From NCBI RefSeq assembly GCF_004116725.1, contig NZ_PDKG01000003.1, positions 234,495 to 298,494 of the forward strand: a stretch of DNA of 64,000 nucleotides, given 5' to 3'. The translations under genes were made by a program, and so were the position numbers. Each line of letters begins with the position of its first letter. The stretch's first letter is position 1. The DNA is from Arcobacter sp. CECT 8986 (GTDB taxonomy: Bacteria; Campylobacterota; Campylobacteria; Campylobacterales; Arcobacteraceae). Positions 53,034 through 63,887 of the stretch are shown in pieces. The notes beneath the pieces were generated by a model. That model did not search any database. It was not told the DNA's origin and was given only the letters and a program-made list of their open reading frames with translations.

Positions 53034-54461
53034 CTAACAAGAGTAAGTTGATTTAAATTCGAATGCAGTAGGTCTAGCTTCATCAGGCCAAACTTGTGTT
53101 TCAAATTTATAGTGTTGGTATGTATCAATCATCTCTTGAGAGAATACTGGTTGTAAGAACTCGTTATCTCTAATTAATGCTTCTAAAGAACCTCTTAATG
53201 TGTGTGGCATTTGAGGGATTTTTCTTTGTCTAATTTCATCTAAAGATAATTCGAATAAATCATCATCCATTGGTCCAATTGGTTCATATTTATTTTTGAT
53301 ACCGTCTAATCCTGCACATAACATTGCAGCAAACGCTAAATATGGACAAGCAGTTGAATCTGGGAATCTCATCTCAACTCTAGTTGCTTTTTCTCCTGCT
53401 CCATAAGGAATTCTACAAGAAGCAGATCTATTTTGAGAAGAATAAGTTAAAATTGAAGGAGCTTCAAATCCTGGAATTAATCTTTTATAAGAGTTAGTTG
53501 ATGGGTTAGTAAACGCTGCAACTGCTCTTGCGTGTTTGAAGATACCACCTACATAGTGTCTTGCAATTTCAGAAAGGTTTCCATACTCACCCTCTTTATA
53601 GAATAAGTTTTTACCATCTTTCCAGATTGATTGGTGAACGTGCATACCATTACCGTTATCACCAAATAATGGTTTTGGCATAAATGTTGCAGATTTACCA
53701 TTTAAGTGTGCAACCATTTTAACTACATATTTATATTTTTGTACATTATCAGCAGCTTCAATTAAGTCACCAAATACAATACCGATTTCACCTTGTGCTT
53801 GTGCAACTTCGTGGTGTCCAAGTACTACTTCTAAACCTACTTGTCTTAATACGTGCATCATTTCTGCTCTTAAATCAACCATTGAATCTGTTGGTTGAAC
53901 TGGGAAATAACCACCTTTTGTTCTTGGTCTATGTCCAGTATTTCCCATTTCAGAACTACTGTCATCTGCCCAACAACCCTCTTCAGAATCAACTCTATAG
54001 TGAGATTCATTAATTTCATCTTTAATTCTTACATCATCAAAAATAAAGAATTCATTTTCTGGTCCAAAATAAGCAACATCTCCAAGTCCTGAATCACTTA
54101 AGTGTGCTAATGCTTTTTTAGCAATAGATCTTGGACATTTTTCGTACATTTCACCTTTATAAATATCATAAACATCACAAATTACAATAATTGTAACATC
54201 TGCTGTAAAAGGATCTAAGAATGCAGTATCAACATCTGGTTTTAAAAGCATATCTGATTTATTAATTGGTTGCCATGCATCAACTGATGAACCATCAAAA
54301 GGCATACCACCATCTAATTGCTCAGCACTTACAGCTTCCATTGTATAAGTTAAATGGTGCCACATACCTTTCATATCAGAAAATCTGAAGTCTACAAATT
54401 CAACTTCATTTTCTTTACAATAATTAAAAAAATCTTCTATTCCGTTAACAAACTTACCCAT
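53034..54461 (-). CDS. glnA: Glutamine synthetase, type I
   Basis: This 475-residue protein has GSI motifs: [53 protein letters not shown] and [21 protein letters not shown]. It assimilates ammonium, the product of nitrogenase. The position of the adenylylated tyrosine is Phe403 (DDLFELS), so this regulation should be absent, as reported for Helicobacter. The start follows AAGGAGTAATTGAT. A TACAAT -10 candidate lies about 35 bases upstream. Confidence 0.97.
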   Translation of the reverse strand: MGKFVNGIEDFFNYCKENEVEFVDFRFSDMKGMWHHLTYTMEAVSAEQLDGGMPFDGSSVDAWQPINKSDMLLKPDVDTAFLDPFTADVTIIVICDVYDIYKGEMYEKCPRSIAKKALAHLSDSGLGDVAYFGPENEFFIFDDVRIKDEINESHYRVDSEEGCWADDSSSEMGNTGHRPRTKGGYFPVQPTDSMVDLRAEMMHVLRQVGLEVVLGHHEVAQAQGEIGIVFGDLIEAADNVQKYKYVVKMVAHLNGKSATFMPKPLFGDNGNGMHVHQSIWKDGKNLFYKEGEYGNLSEIARHYVGGIFKHARAVAAFTNPSTNSYKRLIPGFEAPSILTYSSQNRSASCRIPYGAGEKATRVEMRFPDSTACPYLAFAAMLCAGLDGIKNKYEPIGPMDDDLFELSLDEIRQRKIPQMPHTLRGSLEALIRDNEFLQPVFSQEMIDTYQHYKFETQVWPDEARPTAFEFKSTYSC

Positions 54462-54565
54462 ATCAATTACTCCTTGAAATTTTTATTGTTGTATTGTATC
54501 AAAATATTAAAAAAATAAAATAAAATATATGTATATTTTTTATACAGTTTGATATTTTTTAAACT

Positions 54566-55369
54566 TTAAAATATGTCAATTAATTCTTTTTGTTTATTCT
54601 CAAAAATTGCACATTTTTTATAACCTACACTTTTAACTAAGGATATCACCTCATCATATTTATATCCAATTTGCTCTACTTCGTGGGCATCTGAACTAAA
54701 AGTAATTGGAATATCAAGTTCAAAACAAAGTTCTAATATATCTTTTGATGGATATTGTTCAGCTATTGGTTTTCTATAACCTGCTGCATTTACTTCAACT
54801 ACCATATTTGATTTTTTAATCTGTTTTAATGCATTTAAAGCAAGTAATTTAATATCTTTTTTAGGCAAATATTTAAACACTTTTATTAAATCAAAGTGTC
54901 CTACAATATCAAATTTATTCATTTTTGCTAATTTTTCTATTGCATCAAAATAATCTATCCAGATATCATCAATATTTTTAGTTTTATATTTTCCTATAAA
55001 CTCTGGATTATCAAAACCCCAAGGTGAATCTTCATTTTTACTCTCTAAAAAGTGAACAGAACCTATTAGATAATCAACTTTAGAATCTAAAATTTCATCC
55101 ATAATTTTTACACTTTGCATAAAATCAACTTCATAGCCAAGTAATATATTTATACTCTCTTTGTATTTTTCTTTATAAAACTTAATAGTTGTTTCATAAA
55201 ATTCTTTTTCTTGTATTGACATTCTATATTTATAATCAAAATCCATTGGTGCATGCTCTGTAAATCCATAAAAGTCAATACCTAATTCTATTGCTTTTTT
55301 AATATACTCTTCAACACTTCCATTTGCATGATTACATAATATTGTGTGATTATGTAAGTCTACTCTCAT
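54566..55369 (-). CDS. PHP-type histidinol-phosphatase (HisJ-like)
   Basis: This 267-residue protein begins MRVDLHNHTILCNHANGSVEEYIKKAIELGIDFYGFTEHAP, the PHP metal-binding motif, with GSVHFL, VGHFDLIK, EVNAAGYRKP and FSSDAHEVEQIG further on. PHP phosphatases of this family make histidinol. It overlaps the response-regulator gene by 4 bases, an unusual context. Confidence 0.85.
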   Translation of the reverse strand: MRVDLHNHTILCNHANGSVEEYIKKAIELGIDFYGFTEHAPMDFDYKYRMSIQEKEFYETTIKFYKEKYKESINILLGYEVDFMQSVKIMDEILDSKVDYLIGSVHFLESKNEDSPWGFDNPEFIGKYKTKNIDDIWIDYFDAIEKLAKMNKFDIVGHFDLIKVFKYLPKKDIKLLALNALKQIKKSNMVVEVNAAGYRKPIAEQYPSKDILELCFELDIPITFSSDAHEVEQIGYKYDEVISLVKSVGYKKCAIFENKQKELIDIF

Positions 55370-56616
55370 TTTCTATACCTTATTTGATTTCTACCAGAAT
55401 CTTTTGCACTATATAAATTTTTATCAGCTTCTTGCAACATCTTATCTAAAGAAGAATTTGAATTAAAACTACATCCAATAGAAACTGTAAATTTTAATTT
55501 TATAACACCTAAATCAATTACATTTTTTTCAAACTCTTCTCTTATAAGCTCTAATTTAATCATTGTCTCTTTTTCATCACAATTATCAAAAAGAATACAA
55601 AACTCTTCTCCGCCTAATCTTGCAACTAATTCATGATTATATAAAAATCTGTTCAATATAATAGACACTTCTTTTATAGCAATATCACCTATATCATGTC
55701 CATACTCATCATTAATCATTTTAAATTTATCAATATCAATTAAAGCAACTGCACATGGTTGATTTTTTCTTTTTGAAGATTCTAATATTTTTGTTCCTTG
55801 CTCAAAAAAGTATCTTCTATTATAAAGATTTGTCAAATAATCTGTATTTGCTTTTTGTCTAAGTTGCTCAAATAATTCTAACAATTCAATATTTGCACTA
55901 ATTCTTACAAAGAGTTCTTCTTGGGTAAATCCTTTATATAAAAAATCATTTGCACCGTATTTTAAAAATTTCGAAGCTGTTTTTTTCTCTTTTGAAGCAG
56001 AAGTAACTATAATTGATAATTCATCTTTATTGTATTTTTTTCTAAGTGTTCGTACAAGCTCTAAGCCATCAATTATTGGCATATAATAATCTGTTAATAA
56101 AAGTTTTATATCTTGATGTTCATTTAATACATCTAATGCTTCTTTTCCATTTTTAGCAGTAAAAACTGTAAGTCTATATCTTTCCATAAGTTTTTTTGTA
56201 GTTTCTAAAAATGTTTTTGAATCATCAACAACTAAAACTTTCACAGCTTTATTATTTATAACTCTTTGTATTACAGAAAGTGCATATTTAAAAGAGTAAA
56301 TGCCATCTTTAATAACATAATCAACAATATTTAAACTTCTATTTTTAATATCATCTTCAATCAAAGTTGAAGCAGTTAGGATAATTATTGGTATATTAAA
56401 TTTTGTAACAAAATCTACTATTTCACCATGTGTAGAATCAGGTAAGCCTAAATCCAATAAAGCAACATCAAATCTACCTTTATGCTCTAATAAAATTTTT
56501 GCACACTCTTTTACAGAAGAGCCAAGAACAGTTTTATATCCAAACTGCTCTTTTATCATAAGACTTAAAGTACTTGCAATTGATTTACTATCTTCAATTA
56601 TAAGAATTTTTTTCAT
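55366..56616 (-). CDS. Response regulator with two receiver domains and GGDEF output
   Basis: This 416-residue protein has two receivers (LLDLGLPDSTHGEIVDFV with Asp, and LLTDYYMPIIDGLELV with Asp), then a diguanylate cyclase with ARLGGEEFCILF. The GGEEF site and DIDKFKMINDEYGHDIGD are intact, so it should make c-di-GMP. The canonical RxxD inhibitory site is not evident. It lies between moaE and the PHP gene. Confidence 0.93.
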   Translation of the reverse strand: MKKILIIEDSKSIASTLSLMIKEQFGYKTVLGSSVKECAKILLEHKGRFDVALLDLGLPDSTHGEIVDFVTKFNIPIIILTASTLIEDDIKNRSLNIVDYVIKDGIYSFKYALSVIQRVINNKAVKVLVVDDSKTFLETTKKLMERYRLTVFTAKNGKEALDVLNEHQDIKLLLTDYYMPIIDGLELVRTLRKKYNKDELSIIVTSASKEKKTASKFLKYGANDFLYKGFTQEELFVRISANIELLELFEQLRQKANTDYLTNLYNRRYFFEQGTKILESSKRKNQPCAVALIDIDKFKMINDEYGHDIGDIAIKEVSIILNRFLYNHELVARLGGEEFCILFDNCDEKETMIKLELIREEFEKNVIDLGVIKLKFTVSIGCSFNSNSSLDKMLQEADKNLYSAKDSGRNQIRYRK

Positions 56617-56621
56617 GATAA

Positions 56622-57065
56622 TTAACTTAAGATTCCTGCTCCAGTAATTGGAGTACTTCTATCTTCAGCATAAACTCTTTTTGAATCTTTTATATCATAC
56701 TTCCAAATTGGAGCATTTGCTTTAAAGTCTTCAACAAACTCATCTATCATTTCTAATGCAACTCTTCTTTTAGGAGAACATACAGCTGCAATATAAGAGC
56801 TTTCATGATTTAATACATCACCTCTACTATGAGCCATAAGAACAATTGCATTCTTTTCATTTGCTTTTTTTTGCCAAGATTCAAACCAAGAATTTAAAAT
56901 AGGCTCATAAATATCAAAAGATAAGCCATCTATATTATCTTCATCTCTTACAACACCAACAAAAGTAATAATTGCACCATAGTTTGAACTTTTAAAGTGA
57001 TTGTACCAATCATTTGTAATTTGTTCTACTGGTAAACTACCATCAAATAATTGTAATTTTTCCAT
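56622..57065 (-). CDS. moaE: Molybdopterin synthase catalytic subunit
   Basis: This 147-residue protein has GAIITFVGVVRDED, VLMAHSRGDVLNHESSYIAAVCSPKRRVAL and PIWKYDIKDSKRVY, the MoaE pattern. With MoaD it forms molybdopterin; the Moco product is needed by the TorA-type enzyme. It lies 3 bases after moaD. Confidence 0.95.
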   Translation of the reverse strand: MEKLQLFDGSLPVEQITNDWYNHFKSSNYGAIITFVGVVRDEDNIDGLSFDIYEPILNSWFESWQKKANEKNAIVLMAHSRGDVLNHESSYIAAVCSPKRRVALEMIDEFVEDFKANAPIWKYDIKDSKRVYAEDRSTPITGAGILS

Positions 57066-57068
57066 AAA

Positions 57069-57290
57069 TCAACCACCACAAACAGGAGGAAGCAATGATA
57101 TTTTATCTCCATCTTTTAGTTCTACATCTTTTGAAGATACTAAAGTATCATTTACTGCAACTGCAAATTTATCTAGCCAATTGCTAATTTCACTATCTTT
57201 TTTTAATACTTCACTTAGTTGAGATAAGTTTGTGATTTCTAAAGTTACTTTATCTTTATTTATTGGCCCTAAAAATTCTACTTCAACCAT
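57069..57290 (-). CDS. moaD: Molybdopterin synthase sulfur-carrier subunit
   Basis: This 73-residue ubiquitin-like protein ends in the Gly-Gly motif (ISLLPPVCGG) that is thiocarboxylated. It starts with VEVEFLGPINKDKVTLEI. It is directly followed by moaE. Confidence 0.93.
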   Translation of the reverse strand: MVEVEFLGPINKDKVTLEITNLSQLSEVLKKDSEISNWLDKFAVAVNDTLVSSKDVELKDGDKISLLPPVCGG

Positions 57291-57356
57291 TTTAACCCCT
57301 TATTTACCTATATTTTATTATTATATCCAAAATAATTTAATTTTTAGGATAATAAA

Positions 57357-58019
57357 ATGAAGTTTGCAAAAATAGATTTTATTAATTTATTACCTGTAAC
57401 TGTATACATGAAAAAAAATATAAAATCTAATCAAATAAAAGCAATAATAGAGTATAAAAAATCATACCCTTCTGCAATAAATAAAAAATTTAAAAGTAGA
57501 GTTGTAGAGTCTGCATTTATCTCTTCAATAGCATCAAGAGGTGAAAAAGCCTTAGATTATGGAATAATTGCAAGAAAAGAAGTTAAATCAGTATTAATTG
57601 TACCTGGTGAAAAATATGAAAAAGATTTTCAAAGTGATACTTCTAATGCACTAGCAAAAGTACTAAATCTAAATGGTAAAGTTATAATAGGAGATAAAGC
57701 ATTAAAATTTTATCACGAAAATGACAAAGATAGTTTTATTGATTTAGCAAAAGCATGGCAAGATAAATATAATCTTCCTTTTGTATTTGCAAGATTAGCA
57801 TATAACAAAAACGAAGCAATATTGAAAAAAACAATGAAAGGTTTTAATAAAAGACATATTAAAATACCTCAATACATACTAGAACAATATGAAAGACGTT
57901 CAGGTATAAATAGAAAAGATATATTAGAATACCTAAAAGGTATAGATTATGATATTAACTTAAAAGAGAAAAGAGCATTAAAGCTATTTTTTAAATTAGC
58001 TAAACAAAAAGGGATTTAA
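57357..58019 (+). CDS. mqnA: MqnA, chorismate dehydratase of the futalosine pathway
   Basis: This 220-residue protein starts [20 protein letters not shown], the typical MqnA pattern, with [35 protein letters not shown] and [36 protein letters not shown]. It starts menaquinone synthesis from chorismate. The end overlaps the start of uppP (TAATG). Confidence 0.85.
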   Translation: MKFAKIDFINLLPVTVYMKKNIKSNQIKAIIEYKKSYPSAINKKFKSRVVESAFISSIASRGEKALDYGIIARKEVKSVLIVPGEKYEKDFQSDTSNALAKVLNLNGKVIIGDKALKFYHENDKDSFIDLAKAWQDKYNLPFVFARLAYNKNEAILKKTMKGFNKRHIKIPQYILEQYERRSGINRKDILEYLKGIDYDINLKEKRALKLFFKLAKQKGI

Positions 58020-58801
58020 TGACTATACTTGATTCTATTATTCTTGGTATTATTGAAGGTTTTACTGAATTTTTACCAATTTCATCTACTGGACATCTAA
58101 TTGTTGCAAGTCATTTTTTAAATATTGAGCAAACATCAATTAATAAAGCTTATGAAGTTATTATACAATTTGCAGCAATTCTTGCTGTAATTCTTAACTA
58201 TCCAGATAAATTTACTTTCAAACATGTTAATTTATGGATTAAAATATTTATTGCATTTTTACCAATTGCAATTATTGGATTTATATTTTCTTCATATATA
58301 AAAGAGCTTTTTTCAGTACAAGTTGCAGCAACCATGTTTATAGTTGGTGGTATTGTATTTTTAATAGTTGAGAAATTTTATGATGAAAAAAATCACACAG
58401 TATCAAATGTAGAAAATGTAACATTTAAACAATCTTTTTATATTGGTTTAGCACAAATTTTTGCATTAATTCCTGGTACTAGTAGAGCAGGTTCTACAAT
58501 TATTGGAGCTATGCTAGTAGGATTAAATAGAAAAGCAAGTGCAGAATTCTCTTTTTTACTTGCTTTTCCAGTAATGTGTGCAACAACTGGATACGATTTA
58601 TTAAAGCACCATGATGAGTTATTACATACTACAAACCTAACTAACCTAGCAATTGGATTTGTAGTTGCCTTTTTAGTTGCTTACCTAACAATAAAACTCT
58701 TCTTAAAATTTTTAGAAAAATTTACATTCGTTAGTTTTGGTGTGTATAGAATACTTTTTGGAATATTTTTATTGGTTATTTTCAACAATAATATCAACTA
58801 A
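58019..58801 (+). CDS. uppP: Undecaprenyl-diphosphate phosphatase
   Basis: This 260-residue integral membrane protein has the UppP signatures [23 protein letters not shown] and [13 protein letters not shown]. It recycles undecaprenyl carrier for peptidoglycan. Its last 33 bases overlap the convergent murG gene. Confidence 0.95.
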   Translation: MTILDSIILGIIEGFTEFLPISSTGHLIVASHFLNIEQTSINKAYEVIIQFAAILAVILNYPDKFTFKHVNLWIKIFIAFLPIAIIGFIFSSYIKELFSVQVAATMFIVGGIVFLIVEKFYDEKNHTVSNVENVTFKQSFYIGLAQIFALIPGTSRAGSTIIGAMLVGLNRKASAEFSFLLAFPVMCATTGYDLLKHHDELLHTTNLTNLAIGFVVAFLVAYLTIKLFLKFLEKFTFVSFGVYRILFGIFLLVIFNNNIN

Positions 58802-59797
58802 AGTTTCTATTGCATCACAACCAATAGAATCAACAAGCCCTTTACTAATAGAATGCACATCACAAGTTAGAACTTTATCAATAACTTGTGGTGTTAAATT
58901 CTTTTCTCTACAAACAAAACATAACTTTTTATCTTTTAAAAATTTTGCATTATAGTACTGATGATCTTTTGCTGCATATGGATATGGCACAAATAAACAT
59001 GGTAAAGCATTTGCTGTTAATTCCCAAAGAGTAGAAGCACCACTTCTACTAATTGCAAAATCGGCTTCACTCATTTTTTTAGCAATATCACTTGTAAAAT
59101 CAAAAACATCTGCTTCTATTTCTAATCTCTCATACTCTTGTTTTACTCTTTGGAAATCATTTTTACCTGTTTGATGTATTATTTTAATACCTAAATCATT
59201 TAATTTTTTAGCAACACTCAATGCAAAATTATTTATTGCAACTGCACCTTGTGAACCACCTAAGAAAATAATAGTTTCAATTTTTTCTCTCATTCTAGCA
59301 TTATCAAAAAACTCAGAAGATACTGGATAATCTTTAACTTTTGATTTTTCTAAATAAGAGGAGAATACTTCAGTTGCAAATTTACTTGTTATTTCATTTA
59401 ATTTACCCATTTTTGAGTTTTGTTCATGAATATACAACTTACAACCATAAGATAAAATAGCAGCAAATGTTGCAGGAGCAGCAGAAAAACCACCAACGGA
59501 TATAACTGTTTGAACATCAGCAGTATCAAATATATCTAAACAGTGATTTACTTCTTTACCTATTTTAAATAAAGAACCAATTTTCCCTAAAAGATTTTTA
59601 TTTACTACACCTTTTGTATCTAAAAAAATTGCTTTTTTTAGTTTCTTATCATTTTCAAACCAAGCTCTATCTTGTCCTGAAGTAGATCCAATAAAAATTG
59701 CAGGTGTTCCTCTTTTATAAAATTCATCAATAAAAGCTTTAGCAACTTTTAGATGACCTCCTGTTCCGCCACCTGTTATAACAACTCTACCTTTCAT
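58769..59797 (-). CDS. murG: MurG N-acetylglucosaminyltransferase
   Basis: This 342-residue protein has [59 protein letters not shown] and [31 protein letters not shown]. It makes lipid II from lipid I at the inner membrane. It overlaps ftsW by 4 bases. Confidence 0.96.
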   Translation of the reverse strand: MKGRVVITGGGTGGHLKVAKAFIDEFYKRGTPAIFIGSTSGQDRAWFENDKKLKKAIFLDTKGVVNKNLLGKIGSLFKIGKEVNHCLDIFDTADVQTVISVGGFSAAPATFAAILSYGCKLYIHEQNSKMGKLNEITSKFATEVFSSYLEKSKVKDYPVSSEFFDNARMREKIETIIFLGGSQGAVAINNFALSVAKKLNDLGIKIIHQTGKNDFQRVKQEYERLEIEADVFDFTSDIAKKMSEADFAISRSGASTLWELTANALPCLFVPYPYAAKDHQYYNAKFLKDKKLCFVCREKNLTPQVIDKVLTCDVHSISKGLVDSIGCDAIETLVDIIVENNQ

Positions 59798-61023
59798 TTA
59801 GTATGTTTCTCCTTTTTTATTGTTCTACTAATTGATAAAACTAATCCAATTGCAATAGCCATTGATAACATTGATGAACCACCATAACTTAAAAAAGGTA
59901 CTGCAATACCTTTAATAGGGATAATTCCAGAAATACCATATGAGTTAATCAAAAAAGCTATTATTATCATTAATGCAATTCCTAGTGTAAATAGATGATA
60001 AATAGGATTATTAACTCTTCTACTTATAATAAAAATTCTCCAAACAATAGAGAATAATATAAACAAAATAAATAATAAGCCCACTAGCCCTATCTCTTCA
60101 GTTATTCCTGCTAACACAAAGTCTGTATGAACTTCTGATAAAAAACCAAGCTTGATATCACCTAAAGATATTCCTTGACCAAAAAATCCACCATTATGAA
60201 TAGCATTTAAAGAGTGTGAAACTTGATAAGGCTCAGGTAACTCATCAATTCTTAAATAGTTATCAACCCATTCTGGCATAATTGCCAAGATACCATCTTG
60301 ATTCATTGCCCACCACGAATATATTCTATTAATTCTGTGAGGTGCTGAAATAATCAATACTACAAAAGCGATTAATGCACTAGCACCCAAAGATAAAAAA
60401 ACCTTAAAACTTCTATTAGCAAATACAAGTAAAACAATTAAAATTACACCCAATAAAACAACTTGTCCTAAGTCTTTTTGTAAAAAAGCAACTAAAAAAA
60501 CAACTAATAAAAATGTTCCAAAATATGGAGCAAGAAGTAACAACTCTTCTTTTAAAGTCATTTTTTTAGGCATTACCATTACACGTCTATGAAAAGACCA
60601 AGATAAAAAATATATAAATCCTACTTTAAAAAACTCAACAGGAGATAAAGATACACCAGGTAATCTAATCCATCTATTTGCTCCACCACTTTCAGTTACT
60701 AAACTTCCTGGTAAAAAAGGCATAACAGCCATTAATAAAAAGAAAATAATAAAAAGAGTCATACTCAATTTACCTACAAATTTATCAGGATTTAATTGGG
60801 AAAATCCCCACATAATTATTAAAGATAAAACACCTACAAATAATTGTCTAACAAAAAAATGAAATTGGTTATATTCAAAAAATTGAACCGTATATATTGT
60901 AAGAGAGTATGAAAATATAATACTTATTGTAATTAGAATAGAAACTAATAAAAAAAGTATATAGTCTGGTTCATTATTATTTGATTGCACTTTGGGTTTA
61001 ATCTTATTTCTGCTAAAATTCAT
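59794..61023 (-). CDS. ftsW: FtsW/RodA-family peptidoglycan polymerase
   Basis: This 409-residue protein has about ten membrane helices, GGANRWIRLPGVSLSPVEFFKVGF, QKDLGQVVLLG and IPIKGIAVPFLSYGGSSML. It sits before murG, so FtsW is preferred over RodA. It polymerises lipid II in the divisome together with the FtsI-type protein encoded divergently. Confidence 0.93.
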   Translation of the reverse strand: MNFSRNKIKPKVQSNNNEPDYILFLLVSILITISIIFSYSLTIYTVQFFEYNQFHFFVRQLFVGVLSLIIMWGFSQLNPDKFVGKLSMTLFIIFFLLMAVMPFLPGSLVTESGGANRWIRLPGVSLSPVEFFKVGFIYFLSWSFHRRVMVMPKKMTLKEELLLLAPYFGTFLLVVFLVAFLQKDLGQVVLLGVILIVLLVFANRSFKVFLSLGASALIAFVVLIISAPHRINRIYSWWAMNQDGILAIMPEWVDNYLRIDELPEPYQVSHSLNAIHNGGFFGQGISLGDIKLGFLSEVHTDFVLAGITEEIGLVGLLFILFILFSIVWRIFIISRRVNNPIYHLFTLGIALMIIIAFLINSYGISGIIPIKGIAVPFLSYGGSSMLSMAIAIGLVLSISRTIKKEKHTK

Positions 61024-61051
61024 GTCCTATTATAATATATAATGGATAAAT

Positions 61052-62935
61052 ATGACTTCAAATAATATCGAAAATGTTAATAAAACAAAAAAAATAGCTA
61101 TTTTATTTTTATTAATCTTACTATTTCTTATCATACTAGTATTTTCTATTGCTAATACTATGACAAAAGATAGAAGAATGCCCTCTTTGCAAATAACAAA
61201 AAAGGAACTTGCAGTAAGAGGAAATATAGTAAGTTCTGATAATTTTAAAATTGCATCATCAAAAAAATTATATAAGGCATCAATTGATACTAGATTTCTT
61301 GATTTAAATAAAAAAGAGTTATTTTTAAAACTCTTCTCAATATATAGTGATATTCCATACAATAAAGTAAAAAGAAAAGTTGATGAATCAATTAATGACC
61401 ATCCTGGATACTTAGTATTATCTTACAATGTAGATGCAAGAACTGCAAAAAATCTAAAAGAGCTAGGATTTAAACTTAGAAGATTAAAAGTATTTAAAGC
61501 CAGAGAGATTGGAGGCGGAAGAGTACTTCAAGGATTAAATATTATAGAAAGTGGTGAAAAAAGAATTTACTCATATAATAATACTTTAACTCCAGTTGTT
61601 GGATATATAAGAAAATTTGAATCTGAAAATGGAAAAACAAAAGTAAAAGGAATCAAAGGCCTAGAAAAAAAGTATAATGCTCTTTTAAATAAAACAGAAG
61701 ATGGTATATTAGAAGGAAATAGAGATGTATTATCTTATATATCATTTGATAAAAATTCAATTATTAAAAAAAGAGAAGATGGCGCTAAGCTTGTATTAAA
61801 TATTCCATTAAAATTACAAAAAAATATTGAAATGATTTTGGACAATTATAAAGAGAAACTAAGTGCCCAAGAGATTATTGTTTCAGTTATGAATAGTAAG
61901 ACAGGAAAAATCTTATCACTGGCATCTTCAAATAGATTTAATCCAGAAAGTATAAAGCAAGAAGATATTCCGTCTTTAAATGTGAGTGCAATAGAGTATC
62001 AATTTGAACCAGGTTCAGTAGTAAAACCAATTGCAATGGCATTAGTTATTGATAAAAAAAGAGTTAAAAGAGATGAACTATTTTTTGCTTATAATGATAA
62101 TGGACGACCTAATAGTAAAGGTGAATATAGAAGAGGAAGATATAAAATTGATAGATTTTATATTAAAGATGATCACCAATTTAAAAAACATTACTTAACA
62201 CTTGATGATATTATTATGTATTCAAGTAATATTGGTTTATTACAAATTATCCAAAGACTTAAAGGTGCAGAGATATATGAAGGATACAAAAGATTTGGAT
62301 TTACAAGAAAAACAGGAATAGATTTACCTTATGAAAAAGTGGGAGAAATACCACCAATTTATAAATTAGCAGCAGGTGAAGACAAAAAACAAGATAATGT
62401 TTTTAAAGCTACTGTTTCATATGGACAAGGTATGACTGCAACATTTATGCAATTACTTAAAGCGTATAGTGTATTTAATAATAATGGTTATAGTGTTACA
62501 CCTAAGATTGTATCTTATTTACAAATGGATAACAAAAGATATAAACCTGAAGAAATACACAAAGAAAAAGTTATCTCTACTATTGCTGCAAAACAATTAA
62601 AAAGAATGTTGGTAAAAACAGTAAAATATGGAACAGGTAAAGCAGCAGACATGGATGAACTTGAAATTGGTGGAAAAACAGGAACTGCAAATATAGCAAG
62701 AGGTGGAAATTATCAAAAAGAGTATATTTCATCATTCTTTGGATTTGCAAATGACAAAAAAGACAATTCATACACAATAGGTGTAACAGTAATAAAACCA
62801 AATTCTACAGGTAAACATTGGTACTATTACTATGCTTCTCAATCTGCAGTGCCTATATTTAGAGAGATTGTAAAAAATTTGATTAGCTTAAACTATCTTA
62901 CACCAAAAAAAGATATAATTTCAAATAAAAATTAA
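61052..62935 (+). CDS. ftsI: FtsI-type class B penicillin-binding protein
   Basis: This 627-residue protein has an N-terminal membrane helix (residues 12-32), a pedestal domain (KELAVRGNIVSSDNFKIA), and a transpeptidase domain. The active-site motifs are EPGSVVKPIAMAL (S-x-x-K), YSSNIGL (S-x-N) and GGKTGTAN. It is divergent from ftsW, with only 28 bases between. It cross-links septal peptidoglycan. Confidence 0.93.
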   Translation: MTSNNIENVNKTKKIAILFLLILLFLIILVFSIANTMTKDRRMPSLQITKKELAVRGNIVSSDNFKIASSKKLYKASIDTRFLDLNKKELFLKLFSIYSDIPYNKVKRKVDESINDHPGYLVLSYNVDARTAKNLKELGFKLRRLKVFKAREIGGGRVLQGLNIIESGEKRIYSYNNTLTPVVGYIRKFESENGKTKVKGIKGLEKKYNALLNKTEDGILEGNRDVLSYISFDKNSIIKKREDGAKLVLNIPLKLQKNIEMILDNYKEKLSAQEIIVSVMNSKTGKILSLASSNRFNPESIKQEDIPSLNVSAIEYQFEPGSVVKPIAMALVIDKKRVKRDELFFAYNDNGRPNSKGEYRRGRYKIDRFYIKDDHQFKKHYLTLDDIIMYSSNIGLLQIIQRLKGAEIYEGYKRFGFTRKTGIDLPYEKVGEIPPIYKLAAGEDKKQDNVFKATVSYGQGMTATFMQLLKAYSVFNNNGYSVTPKIVSYLQMDNKRYKPEEIHKEKVISTIAAKQLKRMLVKTVKYGTGKAADMDELEIGGKTGTANIARGGNYQKEYISSFFGFANDKKDNSYTIGVTVIKPNSTGKHWYYYYASQSAVPIFREIVKNLISLNYLTPKKDIISNKN

Positions 62936-62944
62936 AGGATACTA

Positions 62945-63451
62945 ATGTTCGGATTCACAAAAGAACTTAAAAAATATGATTATTCAAAAGAAGTACTTGA
63001 TACTTTTGGATATGCAAAAATTACTACAGAAAATGGAACTATATGGATTAAGTTATTTAAAGATGAAACTCCAAATACAGTTTCAAACTTTGCAACATTA
63101 GCAAAAGATGGATTTTATGATGGATTAAATTTCCACAGAGTTATTCCAGGATTTATGGCACAAGGTGGTTGTCCAAACGGAACAGGTACAGGAGGTCCAG
63201 ATTGGGCAATTGAATGTGAAACTAATGCAGATAAACAAGTTCACAAAAGAGGAAGCCTTTCAATGGCACATGCAGGACCAAATACTGGAGGAAGCCAATT
63301 CTTTATATGTTTTGTTGATTGTCCTCATTTAGATGGTGTACATACTGTTTTTGGTGAAATTGAAGCAAATGATGAAGAAAGTTTTGAAGCACTTGATAAT
63401 ATAAGACAAAACGATAAAATAGAATCAATTGAAATATTAGAGAAAAGATAA
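62945..63451 (+). CDS. Cyclophilin-type peptidyl-prolyl isomerase
   Basis: This 168-residue protein has the cyclophilin core DGLNFHRVIPGFMAQGGCPNGTGTGGPDW and NTGGSQFFICFVDCPHLDGVHTVFGE, including the catalytic Arg-Phe region. No signal peptide is visible, so it is cytoplasmic. It follows ftsI by 9 bases. Confidence 0.95.
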   Translation: MFGFTKELKKYDYSKEVLDTFGYAKITTENGTIWIKLFKDETPNTVSNFATLAKDGFYDGLNFHRVIPGFMAQGGCPNGTGTGGPDWAIECETNADKQVHKRGSLSMAHAGPNTGGSQFFICFVDCPHLDGVHTVFGEIEANDEESFEALDNIRQNDKIESIEILEKR

Positions 63452-63463
63452 CCTTTTCTCTAA
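63437..63463 (+). terminator. Perfect 11-bp hairpin at the end of the cyclophilin gene
   Basis: TTAGAGAAAAG and CTTTTCTCTAA are separated by 5 bases; the stem includes the last codons and the stop. There is no clear T-run, so its terminator activity is uncertain. Confidence 0.5.
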
Positions 63464-63821
63464 TAAAAACGTATATTAGACTACATAGATAAAATTCCTA
63501 GCAATTATATAATAAAGAATTATAACCACAATCACTTAGAAGAAATAAATATATTAAGTAATAAGAAACACAACAATATATATAAATAATAGATAAAGCA
63601 ATAACCATATAAAAGCAAAGCATAGAGATAAACAATAAGAATAGAAATAGACATAAATAAAGATAAAGATAAAGCAAATATAATAGGGATAGAGAGTACG
63701 GCAAATAAGAATAGGAAAAGTATAAAAGATAAACAGTAACAACAATAAAAGCTAAGATATAAACAGAAACAAGAATAAAAGAAATAGAATAAAAATAGTA
63801 ATATAAAGGGAAATAATGTGT
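63464..63821. other. Gene-free A-rich spacer without TT
   Basis: No credible gene is seen; the minus-strand frames are low-complexity Leu/Tyr/Phe repeats. From 63556 to 63833 I find no TT dinucleotide at all, and T is almost always followed by A. Short patterns such as ATAAAG (three in a row at 63661) suggest a low-complexity expansion. It separates the cyclophilin gene from the rRNA terminator. Confidence 0.7.
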
Positions 63822-63872
63822 AAAAAAAAAGGCTTAGTTAAAGACACTTGAGAAAGTATAAATAACTAAGCC
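63822..63872 (-). terminator. Terminator of the rRNA operon
   Basis: GGCTTAGTTA and TAACTAAGCC are a perfect 10-bp inverted repeat with a 22-base loop. On the minus strand it is followed by a run of nine T. It lies just after the 5S rRNA 3' end. Confidence 0.85.
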
Positions 63873-63887
63873 TAAAATAAACTCAAG

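Noticed and set aside
63498..63745. Leu/Tyr/Phe-rich minus-strand frames in the spacer before 5S
   Set aside because: They are low-complexity translations of A-rich DNA without a ribosome-binding site.
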